Origin: Chamaelirium japonicum
Lineage: Eukaryota; Streptophyta; Magnoliopsida; Liliales; Melanthiaceae
DNA: 64,000 bases
Direction of reading: 5' to 3'
Assembly (NCBI GenBank): GCA_947650365.1
Contig: OX393550.1
Span: forward strand, 54,076,879-54,140,878
In this document: positions 49,954-61,803 of the stretch, piece after piece
How positions within the stretch are numbered: position 1 is the stretch's first letter
Layout: each line of letters begins with the position of its first letter
Notes under the pieces: model-generated
What the model was told of the DNA's origin: nothing
The model's input: the letters and a program-made list of their open reading frames with translations, nothing else
Database searches by the model: none
Position numbers and translations under genes: made by a program

Positions 49954-51161
49954 CGAATGAATTAGAATGGATCGTGCGAATGAATTAGAATGGATCGTGC
50001 GAATGAATTAGAATGGATCGTACGAATGAATTAGAATGGATCGTACGAATGAACTAGAATGGATACATTCGTGCGAATGAATTAGAATGGATCGTACGAA
50101 TGAATTGGAATGGATCGTACGAATGAATTAGAATGGATCTTACGAATGAATTATAATGGATCGTACGAATAAATTAGAATGGATCGTATGAATGGTTTAG
50201 AATGGATAGATTCGTGCGAATGAATTAGAATGGATCGGACGAATGAATTAGAATGGATCATACGAATGAATTAGAATGGATCAAATGAATGAATTAGAAT
50301 GGTTACATTCATGCGAATGAATTAGAATGGATCGTACGAATGGATTAGAATGGATCGTACGAATGGATTAGAATGGATCGTGCGAATGAATTAGAATGGA
50401 TCGTGCTAATGAATTAGAATTGATCGTACGAATGAAATAGAATGGATTGTACGAATGATTTAGAATGGATCGTACGAATGAATTAGAATGGATCGTACGA
50501 ATAATTTAGAATGGATACATTCGTGCGAATGAATTAGAATGGATCATACGAATGAGTAAGAATGGATCGTACGAATGAAATAGAATGGATTGTACGAATG
50601 AATTAGAATGGATTCGTACGAATGAATTAGAATGGATACATTCGTGTGAATGAATTAGAATGGATCGTACCAATGAGTAAGAATGGATCGTACGAATGAA
50701 ATAGAATGGATTGTGCGAATGAATTAGAATGGATCGTACGAATGAATTAGAATGGATCGTGTGAAAGAATTAGAATGGATTGTATGAATGAATTAGAATA
50801 GATCGTATGAATGAATTATAATGGATCGTACGAATGAATTAGAATGGATCGTACGAATGAATTAGAATGGATACATTCGTGCGAATGAATTAGAATGGAT
50901 ACATTCGTGCGAAAGAATTAGAATAGATCGTATGAATGAATTAGAATGGATCCTATGAATGAATTAGAATGGATCGTGCGAATGAATTAGAATGGATCGT
51001 ACGAATGAATTAGAATGGATCGTGCTAATGAATTAGAATTGATCGAACGAATGAATTAGCATGGATCGTGCTAATGAATTAGAATGGAACGTACGAATGA
51101 ATTAGAATGGATCGTGTGAAAGAATTAGAATGGATTGTATGAATGAATTAGAATGAATTCG
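49954..51161 (+). repeat. Satellite block 54, forward orientation
   Basis: Contains a shuffled set of the block 10 and block 32 markers (GATCAAATG, GGTTACATTCATGC, GAATGATTTAG, GAATTAGCATGG). It ends with the GAATTCGTACGATCC switch. Confidence 0.95.
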
Positions 51162-51717
51162 TACGATCCATTCGAATTCATTCGCACGATCCATTCTAAT
51201 TCATTCATACGATCCATTCTAATTCATTCATACAATCCATTCTAATTCTTTCACACGATCCATTCTAATTCATTCGTAGGATCTATTCTAATTCATTCGT
51301 ACAATCTATTCTATTTCATTCGTACGACCCATTCTTACTCATTCGTATGATCCATTCTAATTCATTCGGACGAATGTATCCATTCTAATTTATTCGTACG
51401 ATCCATTCTAATTCATTCGTACGATCCATTCTAATTCATTCGTACGATCCATTCTAATTCATTCGTCCGATCCATTCTAATTCATTCGCACGAATGTATC
51501 CATTCTAATTCATTCGTACGATCCATTCTAATTCATTCGTATGATCCATTCTAATTCATTCGCACGAATGTATCTATTCTAGTTCATTCATACGATCCAT
51601 TCTAATTCATTCGTACGATCCATTCTAATTCATTCGCACGATCCATTCTAATTCATTCGTACAATCCATTCTATTTCATTCGTACGATCCATTCTTACTC
51701 ATTCGTATGATCCATTA
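51162..51717 (-). repeat. Satellite block 55, reverse orientation
   Basis: Entered like blocks 41, 43 and 59. It exits at TGATCCATTATGGATACATTCG. Confidence 0.95.
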
Positions 51718-51918
51718 TGGATACATTCGTACGAATGAATTAGAATGGATCATACGAATGAGTAAGAATGGATCGTACGAATGAAATAGAATGGATTGTG
51801 CGAATGAATTAGAATGGATCGTAGAATGGATCAGAATAGATCGTGTGAAAGAATTAGAATGGATCGTATGAATGAATTAGAATGGATCGTGCGAATGAAT
51901 TCGAATGGATCGTACGAA
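51718..51918 (+). repeat. Satellite block 56, short forward block
   Basis: Copy of block 40 in its first 150 bp. It then has GAATTCGAATGGATCGTACG and the same exit as block 50. Confidence 0.95.
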
Positions 51919-52274
51919 TTCATTCTAATTCATTCATACAATCCATTCTAATTCTTTCACACGATCCATTCTAATTCATTCGTCTAATCCATTCTAATTC
52001 ATTCGTACAATCTATTCTAATACATTCGTACGATCCATTCTTACTCATTCGTATGATCCATTCTAATTCATTCGGACGAATGTATCCATTCTAATTTATT
52101 CGTACGATCCATTCTAATTCATTCGTACGATCCATTCTATGATCCATTCTAATTCATTCTAATTTATTCTGATCCATTCTAATTCATTCGCACAATCCAT
52201 TCTATTTCATTCGTACGATCCATTCTAACTCATTCGTATGATCCATTCTAATTCATTCGCACGAATGTATCCAT
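51919..52274 (-). repeat. Satellite block 57, reverse orientation
   Basis: Disordered middle (CTATGATCCATTC, CATTCTAATTTATTCTG at about 52138-52170). It exits at GTATCCATAATGGATC. Confidence 0.95.
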
Positions 52275-53261
52275 AATGGATCATACGAATGAGTAAGAAT
52301 GGATCGTACGAATGAAATACGTACGAATGAATTAGAATGGATCGTACGAATGAACTACAATGGATCGTACGAATAAAATAGAATAGATTGTACGAATGAA
52401 TTAGAATGGATCCGTACGAATGAATTAGAATGGATACATTCGTGCGAATGAATTAGAATGGATACATTCGTGCGAAAGAATTAGAATAGATCGTATGAAT
52501 GAATTAGAATGGATCCTATAAATGAATCAGAATGGATCGTGCGAATGAATTAGAATGGATCGTACGAATGAATTAGAATAGATCGTACGAATGAATTAGA
52601 ATGGATCGTACGAAGGAATTAGAATGGATCGTACGAATGAATTAGAATGGATATATTCGTGCAAATGAATTAGATTGGATCGTGCGAAGGAATTAGAATG
52701 GATCGTACGAATGAATTAGAATGGATCGTACGAATGAATTAGAATGGATCTTACGAATGAATTAGAATGGATCGTGCGAATGAATTAGAATGGATCGTAC
52801 GAATGAATTAGAATGGATACATTCGTGCGAAGGAATTAGAATGGATCGGACGAATGAATTAGAATGGATCGTACGAATGAATTAGAATGGATCAAATGAA
52901 TGAATTAGAATGGTTACATTCATGCGAATGAATTAGAATGGATCGTACGAATGGATTAGAATGGATCGTACGAATGGATTAGAATGGATACATTCGAGCG
53001 AATGAATTAGAATGGATCGTACGAATGAATTAGAATGGATCGTACGAATGGATTAGAATGGATCCTACGAATGGATTAGAATGGATACCTTTGTGCATAT
53101 GAATTAGAATGGATCATACGAATGAATTAGAATGGATCATATTAATGAATTAGAATGGATACATTCGTGCGAATGAATTAGAATGGATCGTACGAATGAA
53201 TTAGAATTGATCGTACGAATAAATTAGAATAGAATTGTATGAATGAATTAGAATGAATTCG
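52275..53261 (+). repeat. Satellite block 58, forward orientation
   Basis: Junction-proximal fusion GAATGAAATACGTACG at about 52312. It contains GATACATTCGAGCG (about 52989) and ACCTTTGTGCATATG (about 53087) and ends with the GAATTCGTACGATCC switch. Confidence 0.95.
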
Positions 53262-55311
53262 TACGATCCATTCGAATTCATTCGCACGATCCATTCTAAT
53301 TCATTCATACGATCCATTCTAATTCATTCATACAATCCATTCTAATTCTTTCACACGATCCATTCTAATTTATTCGTAGGATCCATTCTAATTCATTCGT
53401 ACAATCTATTCAATTTCATTCGTACGATCCATTCTTACTCATTGGTACGATCCATTCTAATTCATTCCATTCTAATTCATTCGCTCGAATGTATCCATTC
53501 TAATCCATTCGTACGATCCATTCTAATCCATTCGTACGATCCATTCTAATTCATTCGCAAGAATGTAACCATTCTAATTCATTCGTACGATCCATTCTAA
53601 TTCATTCGTACGATCCATTCTAATTCATTCGTACGATCCATTCTAATTCATTCGCACGAATGTATTCATTCAAATTCATTCATATGATCCATTCTAATTC
53701 ATTCATACAATCCATTCTAATTCTTTCACACGATCCATTCTAATTCATTCGTACGATCCATTCTAATTCATTCGTACAATCAATTCGCATGAATGTATCC
53801 ATTCTAAATCATTCGCATGAATGTATCCATTCTAAATTCATTCGTACGATCCATTCTAAATCATTCGCATGAATGTATCCATTCTAGTTCATTCGTACGA
53901 TCCATTCTAATTCATTCTTACGATCCATTCTAATCCATTCGTACAATCCATTCTAATTCTTTCACACGATCCATTCTAATTCATTCATAGGATCCATTCT
54001 AATTCATTCGTACAATCTATTCTATTTCATTCGTACGATCCATTCTTACTCATTCGTATGATCTATTCTAATTCATTCGGACGAATGTATCCATTCTAAT
54101 TTATTCGTAAGATCCATTCTAATTCATTCGTACGATCTATTCTAATTCATTCGTACGATCCATTCTTACTCATTCGTATGATCCATTCTAATTCATTCGT
54201 ACGATCCATTCTAATTCATTCGTACGATCGATTCTAATTCATTCGCACTATCCATTCTAATTTATTCGTACGATCCATTCTAATTCATTCGTATGATCCA
54301 TTCTAATTTATTCGTTCCAATATATCCATTCTAATTCATTCCGTACGACCCTTTCTAATTCATTCGTACGATCCATTCTAATTCATTCGTACGAATGTAT
54401 CCATTCTAATTCATTCGTACGATCCATTCTAATTCATTCGTACGATCCATTCTAATTCATTCGTACGATCCATTCTAATTCATTCGGACGAATGTATCCA
54501 TTCAAATTTATTCGTACGATCCATTCTAATTCTTTTATTTGATCCATTCTAATTCATTCGTACGATCCATTCTAATTCATTCGTCCGATCCATTCTAATT
54601 CATTCGCACGAATGTATCCATTCTAATTCATTCGTACGATCCATTCTAATTCATTCGTACAATCCATTCTAATTCATTCGTAAGATCGATTCTAATTCAT
54701 TCGTACGATCCATTCTAATTCATTCGTACGATCGATTCTAATTCATTCGCATGAATGTATCCATTCTAGTTCATTCGTGCGATCCATTCTAATTCATTAG
54801 TACGATCCATTCTAATTCATTCGCACGATCCATTCTACTTCATTCGTACGATCCATTCTAATTCATTCATACGATCCATTCTAATTCATTCGCACGAATG
54901 TATCCATTCTAATTCATTCATACGATCCATTCTACTTCATTCGTACTATCCGTTCTAATTCACTCATACGATCCATTCTAATTCATTCATACGATCCATT
55001 CTAATTCATTTGCACGAATATATCCATTCTAATTCATTCGTACGATCCATTCTAATTCCTTCGTACGATCCATTCTAATTCCTTCGTACGATCCATTCTA
55101 TTTCATTCGTATGATCCATTCTAATTAATTCGTACGATCCATTCTAATTCATTCGTATGGTCCATTCTAATTCATTCGTACGATCCATTCTTACTCATTC
55201 GTACAATCCATTCTAATTCATTCATACAATCCATTCTAATTCATTCCGTACGATCCATTCTAATTCATTCATACGATCTATTCTTTCATACAATCCATTC
55301 TAATTCTTTCG
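53262..55311 (-). repeat. Satellite block 59, reverse orientation
   Basis: Shows several local irregularities: CATTCCATTC (about 53463), three GCATGAATGTATCC units near 53788-53882, and CGTACGACCCTTTC (about 54344). The end belongs to the segment shared with block 29. Confidence 0.95.
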
Positions 55312-55500
55312 TGCGAATGAATCAGAATGGATACCTTTGTGCATATGAATTAGAATGGATCGTACGAATGAATTAGAATGGATCATATTAATGAATTAGA
55401 ATGGATCCTACGAATGAATTAGAATGGATACATTCGTGCGAATGAATTAGAATGGATCGTGCGAATCAATTAGACTGGATCGTGCGAATGAATAAGAATA
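54905..55500. repeat. Duplicated segment spanning a switch (partner 25690-26338)
   Basis: Same rare markers and same orientation switch as at 26114. The forward part is longer here before it departs. Confidence 0.85.
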
Positions 55501-57909
55501 GATCATACGAATGAATTAGAATGGATCGTACGAATTAATTAGAATGGGTACATTCGTGCGAATGAATTAGAATGGATTGTATGAATGAATTAGAATGGAT
55601 CGTACGAATGAATTAGAATGGATCATACGAATTAATTAGAATGGATCGTACGAATGAATTAGAATGGATCGTACGAATGAATTAGAATGGATCGTGCGAA
55701 TGGATTAGAATGGATCGTACGAATGAATTAGAATGGATACATTTGTGCGAATGAATTAGAATGGATCGTACGAATGAATTAGAATGGATCGTATGAATGA
55801 ATTAGAATGGATCGTACGAATGAATGAGAATGGATCGTGCGAATGATTTAGAATTTATCGTACGAATGAATCAGAATGGATCGTGTGAAAGGATTAGAAT
55901 GGATCGTACGAATGAATTAGAATGGATCGTGCGAATGAATTAGAATGGATCGTACGAATGAATTAGAATGGATACATTTGTGCGAATGAATTAGAATGAA
56001 TCGTACGAATGAATTAGAATGGATCGTATGAATGAATTAGAATGGATTGTACGAATGAATTAGAATGGATCGTGCGAATGAATTAGAATGGATCGTACGA
56101 ATGAATTAGAATGGATCGTACGAATGAACTAGAATGGATACATTCGTGCGAATGAATTAGAATGAATCGTACGAATGAATTAGAATGGATCGTACGAATG
56201 AATTAGAATGGATCGTACGAATGGATTAGAATGGATCATACGAATGAATTAGAATGAATCGTGCGAATGAATTAGAATGGATCGAATGAATGAATTAGAA
56301 TGGATATATTCGAGCGAATGAATTAGAATAGATCGTAGGAATGAATTAGAATGGATCATACGAATGAATTACAATGGATCGTACGAATGAATTAGAATGG
56401 ATCCTACGAATGAATTAGAATGGATCGTGTGAATGTATTAGAATGGATACATTCATGCGAATGAATTAGAATGGATCGTACGAATGGATTAGAATGGATC
56501 GTACGAATGAATTAGAATGGATACATTTGTGCGAATGGATTAGAATGGATCGTACAAATGAATTAGAATGGATCGTATGAATGAATTAGAATGGATACAT
56601 TCGTGCGAATGAATTAGATTGGATCGGACGAATGAATTAGAATGGATCGTACGAATGAATTAGAATGGATCAAATGAATGAATTAGAATGGTTATATTCA
56701 TGCAAATGAATTAGAATGGATCGTACGAATGGATTAGAATGGATCGTACGAATGGATTAGAATGGATACATTCGAGCGAATGAATTAGAATGGATCGTAC
56801 GAATGAATTAGAATGGATCGTACGAATGGATTAGAATGGATTCTAAGAATGGATTAGAATGGATACCTTTGTGCATATGAATTAGAATGGATCGTACGAA
56901 TGAAATAGAATGGATCGTACGAAGGAATTAGAATGGATCGTACGAATGAATTAGAATGGATCGTACGAATGAATTAGAATGGATCGTACGAAGGAATTAG
57001 AATGGATCGTATGAATGAATTAGAATGCATTGTATGAATGAATTAGAATGGATCGTATGAATCAATTAGAATGGATCGTGCGAATGAATTCGAATGGATC
57101 GCATGATCCATTCGAATAGAATGGATCGTATGAATGAATTAGAATGGATCGGGCGATTGAATTAGAATGGATTATAGGAATGAATTAGAATGGATCGTAT
57201 GAATGAATTAGCATGGATCGTATGAATGAAGTAGAATGGATCGTGCGAATGAATTAGAATGGATCATACGAATGAATTAGAATAGATCGTACGAATGAAT
57301 TAGAATGGATCGTACGAATGAATTAGAATGGATCATACGAATGAATTAGAATAGATCGTACGAATGAATTAGAATGGATCGTACGAAGGAATTAGAATGG
57401 ATCGTACGAATGAATTAGAATGGATCGGACGAATGAATTAGAATGGATCGTACGAATGAATTAGAATGGATCAAATGAATGAATTAGAATGGTTACATTC
57501 ATGCGAATGAATTAGAATGGATCGTAGGATCGTATGATTGAATTAGAATGGATCGTGCGAAAGAATTAGAATAGATCGTATGAATGAATTAGAATGGATC
57601 GTACGAATGAATTAGAATGGATCGTACGAATGAATTAGAATGGATCGTACGAAGGAATTAGAATGGATCGTACGAATGAATTAGAATGGATATATTCGTG
57701 CAAATGAATTAGAATGGATCGTATGAATGTATTAGAATGGATCGTACGAATGAATTAAAATGGATTCGTATGAATGAATTAGAATGGATACATTCGTACG
57801 AATGAATTAGAATGGATCGTACCAATGAGTAAGAATGGATCGTACGAATGAATTAGAATGGATCGTGTGAAAGAATTAGAATGGATTGTATGAATGAATT
57901 AGAATGAAT
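55312..57909 (+). repeat. Satellite block 60, forward orientation
   Basis: One of the longest forward blocks, rich in standard monomers. It contains the 30-bp palindrome at 57088 and a GTAGGATCG fusion at about 57524. It ends at GAATGAATTCGTTCGATC. Confidence 0.95.
57088..57117. repeat. 30-bp palindrome, copy 4
   Basis: Perfect 13-bp arms around GCAT. Upstream GAATGCATTG and downstream GATCGGGCGATTG monomers match the surroundings of copies 1, 3 and 5. Confidence 0.95.
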
Positions 57910-58183
57910 TCGTTCGATCAATTCTAATTCATTAGCACGATCCATTCTAATTCATTCGTATGATCCATTCTAATTCCTTCGTACGATCCATTCAAATTCC
58001 TTCGTATCCATTCTAATTCACTCATATGATCCATTCTAATTCATTCAAACGATCTATTCTAATTAATTCATACAATCCATTCTAATTCTTTCACACGATC
58101 CATTCTAATTCATTCGTACAATCCATTCTAATTCATTCGCACAATCCATTCTATTTCATTCGTACGATCAATTCTAATTCATT
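57910..58183 (-). repeat. Satellite block 61, short reverse block
   Basis: Contains the truncated CTTCGTATCCATTC. It exits at CTAATTCATTAGAATGG, as at 30315. Confidence 0.95.
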
Positions 58184-58713
58184 AGAATGGATCGTACGAA
58201 TGAATTAGAATGGATCATATTAATGAATTAGAAAGGATCGTACGAATGAATTAGAATGGATCGTACGAATGAATTAAAATGGATCTTACAAATGAATTAG
58301 AATAGATCGTACGAATGAATTAGAATGGATCATACGAATGAATTAGAATGGATCGTACGAATGAATTAGAATGAATTAGAATGGATCGTACGAATGAATT
58401 AGAATGGATCGTACGAATGAATTAGAATGGATCGTACGAATGAAATAGAATGGATCGTGTGAAAGAGTTAGAATGGATTGTATGAATGAATTAGAATGGA
58501 TCTTATGAATGGATCGTACGAATGGAATGGATACATTCGTGCGAATGAATTTGAATGGATCGTACGAATGAATTAGAATGGATCATACGAATGAGTAAGA
58601 ATGGATCGTACGAATGAATTAGAATGGATCGTACGAATGAATTAGAATGGATCGTACAAATAAATTAGAATGGATACATTCGTCCGAATGAATTAGAATG
58701 GATCATACGAATG
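58184..58713 (+). repeat. Satellite block 62, forward orientation
   Basis: A deletion-bearing stretch GGATCGTACGAATGGAATGG is at about 58510. It ends at ACGAATGCATTCTAATTC, sharing ATGCAT. Confidence 0.95.
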
Positions 58714-59417
58714 CATTCTAATTCCTTCGTACGATCCATTCTAATTCATTCGTACGATCCATTCTATTTCATTCGTATGATCCATTCTAATTCCTTCGTA
58801 CGAACCATTCTAATTCCTTCGTATCCATTCTAATTCACTCATACGATCCATTCTAATCCATTCGTACGATCCATTCTAATTCATTCGCAGGAATGTAACC
58901 ATTCTAATTCATTCATACGATCCATTCTAATTCATTCACACGAATGTATCCATTCTAATTCATTCATACGATCCATTCTAATTCATTCGTACGATCCATT
59001 CTAATTCACTCATACGATCCATTCTAATACATTCATACGATCCATTCTAATTCATTTGCACGAATATATCCATTCTAATTCATTCGTACGATCCATTCTA
59101 ATTCATTCGTACGATCCATTCTAATTCATTCGTACGATCCATTCTAATTCATTCATACGATCCATTCTAATTCATTCATACGATCCATTCTAATTTATTC
59201 CTACAATCCATTCTAATTCATTCGCCCGATCCATTCTAATTCATTCATACGATCCATTCTATTCGAATGGATCATGCGATCCATTCGAATTCATTCGCAC
59301 GATCCATTTTAATTCATTCATACGATCCATTCTAATTCATTCACACAATGCATTCTAATTCTTTCACACGATCCATTCTAATTCATTCGTACGATCCATT
59401 CTAATTTATTAATATGA
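58714..59417 (-). repeat. Satellite block 63, reverse orientation
   Basis: Holds the opposite-sense 30-bp palindrome at 59261 within the same context as block 25. It exits at ATATGATCGTACG. Confidence 0.95.
59261..59290. repeat. 30-bp palindrome, opposite sense, copy 5
   Basis: Perfect 13-bp arms around ATGC, reverse-complement sense to the copies at 7691, 57088 and 60899. Confidence 0.95.
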
Positions 59418-60089
59418 TCGTACGAATGAATTAGAATGGACACATTTGTGCGAATGAATTACAATGGATCGTACGAATGAATTAGAATGGATCGTATGAA
59501 TGAATTAGAATGGATCGTACGAATGAATTAGAATGGATCGTGCGAATGAATTAGAATGGATCGTACGAATGAATTAGAATGGATCGTACGAATGAATTAG
59601 AATGGATCATATTAATGAATTAGAATGGATCGTACAAATGAATTAGAATGGATCGTACGAATAAATTAGAATGGATACATTCGTCCGAATGAATTAGAAT
59701 GGATCATAAGAATGAGTAAGAATGGATCGTACGAATGAAATAGAATAGATTGTACGAATGAATTAGAATGGATCCTACAAATGAATTAGAATAGATCGTG
59801 TGAAAGAATGTATCATACGAATGAATTAGAATGGATCGTACGAATGAATAAGAATGGATCGTACGAATGAATTAGAATGGAATAGAATAGATTGTACGAA
59901 TGAATTAGAATGGATCGTACGAATTAATTAGAATGGATCGTACGAATGAATTAGAATGGATCGTACGAATGAATTAGAATGGATACGTTTGTGCAAATGA
60001 ATTAGAATGGATCGTACGAATGGATTAGAATGGATACATTCGTGCGAATGAATTAGAATGGATTGTATGAATGAATTAGAATGGATCGT
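59418..60089 (+). repeat. Satellite block 64, forward orientation
   Basis: Contains GAAAGAATGTATCATACG and GAATGGAATAGAATAG fusions (about 59805 and 59875). It exits through GGATCGTACGATCC. Confidence 0.95.
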
Positions 60090-60513
60090 ACGATCCATTC
60101 GAATTCATTCGCACGATCCATTCTAATTTATTCATAGGATCCATTCTAATTCATTCATACAATCCATTCTAATTCTTTCACACGATCCATTCTAATTCAT
60201 TCGTAGGATCCATTCTAATTCATTCGTACAATCTATTCTATTTCATTCGTACGATCCATTCTTACTCATTCGTATGATCCATTCTAATTCATTCGGACGA
60301 ATGTATCCATTCTAATTTATTCGTACGATCCATTCTAATTCATTCATACGATCCATTCTAATTCATTCGTACGATCCATTCTTACTCATTCGTATGATAC
60401 ATTCTAATTCATTCGTACGATCCATTCTAATTCATTCGTACGATCCATTCTAATTCATTCACACAATCTATTCTAATTCATTCGTACGATCCATTCTAAT
60501 TCATTCGTACGAT
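60090..60513 (-). repeat. Satellite block 65, reverse orientation
   Basis: The end copies the ends of blocks 1 and 43 and passes through GTACGATCGTAC. Confidence 0.95.
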
Positions 60514-61247
60514 CGTACGAATGAATTAGAATGGATCGTACGGAATGAATTAGAATGGATTGTATGAATGAATTAGAATGGATACATTCATGCGAATGAA
60601 TTAGAATGGATCATAAGAATGAGTCAGAATGGATCGTACGAATGAAATTGAATGGATTATACGAATGAATTAGAATGGATCGTACAAATGAATTAGAATG
60701 GATCGTACGAATGAATTAGAATGGATCATACGAATGAGTAAGAATGGATCGTACAAATGAAATAGAATGGATTGTACGAATGAATTAGAATGGATCGTAC
60801 GAATGAATTAGAATGGATCGTGTGAAAGAATTAGAATGCATTGTATGAATGAATTAGAATGGATCGTATGAATGAATTAGAATGGATCGTGCGAATGAAT
60901 TCGAATGGATCGCATGATCCATTCGAATAGAATGGATCGTATGAATGAATTAGAATGGATCGGGCGAATGAATTAGAATGGATTGTAAGAATGAATTAGA
61001 ATGGATCGTATGAATGAATTAGAATGGATCGTATGAATGAATTAGAATGGATCGTGCGAATGAATTAGAATGGATCGTACGAATGAATTAGAATGGATCG
61101 TACGAATGAATTAGAATGGATCATACGAATGAGTAAGAATGGATCGTACGAATGAAATAGAATGGATTGTACGAATGAATTAGAATGGATACATTCATGC
61201 GAATGAATTAGAATGGATCGGACGATTGAATTAGAATGGATCGTACG
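60514..61247 (+). repeat. Satellite block 66, forward orientation
   Basis: Begins with CGTACGGAATG like blocks 2 and 44. It then carries the 60899 palindrome and ends with the CGGACGATTG / GTACGATTC switch. Confidence 0.95.
60899..60928. repeat. 30-bp palindrome, copy 6
   Basis: Perfect 13-bp arms around GCAT. Position and context are equivalent to copy 1 in the duplicated segment. Confidence 0.95.
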
Positions 61248-61248
61248 A

Positions 61249-61803
61249 TTCATTCTAATTCATTCGTACGATCCATTCTAATACATTCGTACGATTCATG
61301 CTAATTCATTCGCACGATCCATTCTAATTCATTCGTACGATCCATTCTTATTCATTCATACGATCCTTTCTAATTCATTCGCACAATCCATTCTAATTCA
61401 TTCGTACAATCCTTTCTAATTCATTCGTATGATCCATTCTATCTCATTCGGTGGATCCATTCTAATTCATTTGTATGATCCATTCTAATTTATTCCCACG
61501 ATCCATTCTAATTCATTCGTACGATCCATTGTAATTCATTCATACAATCCATTTAGATTCATTCGCACAAATGTATCCATTCAAATTCATTCGTACGATC
61601 CAGTCTAATTCATTCGTACGATCCATTCTAATTCCTTCGTACGATCCATTCTAATTCATTCGTACGATCTATTCTAATTCATTCCTACGATTCATTCTAA
61701 TTTATTCGTACGATCCATTCTAATTCCTTCGTATGATCCATTCTAATTCATTCGTACGATCCATTCTAATTCATTCGTACAATCTATTCTAATTCATTCG
61801 TAC
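61249..61803 (-). repeat. Satellite block 67, reverse orientation
   Basis: Copy of block 9 with a deletion of about 120 bp between CCACGATCC and CATTGTAATTC. It exits at ATTCGTACGAATGGATACATT. Confidence 0.95.
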
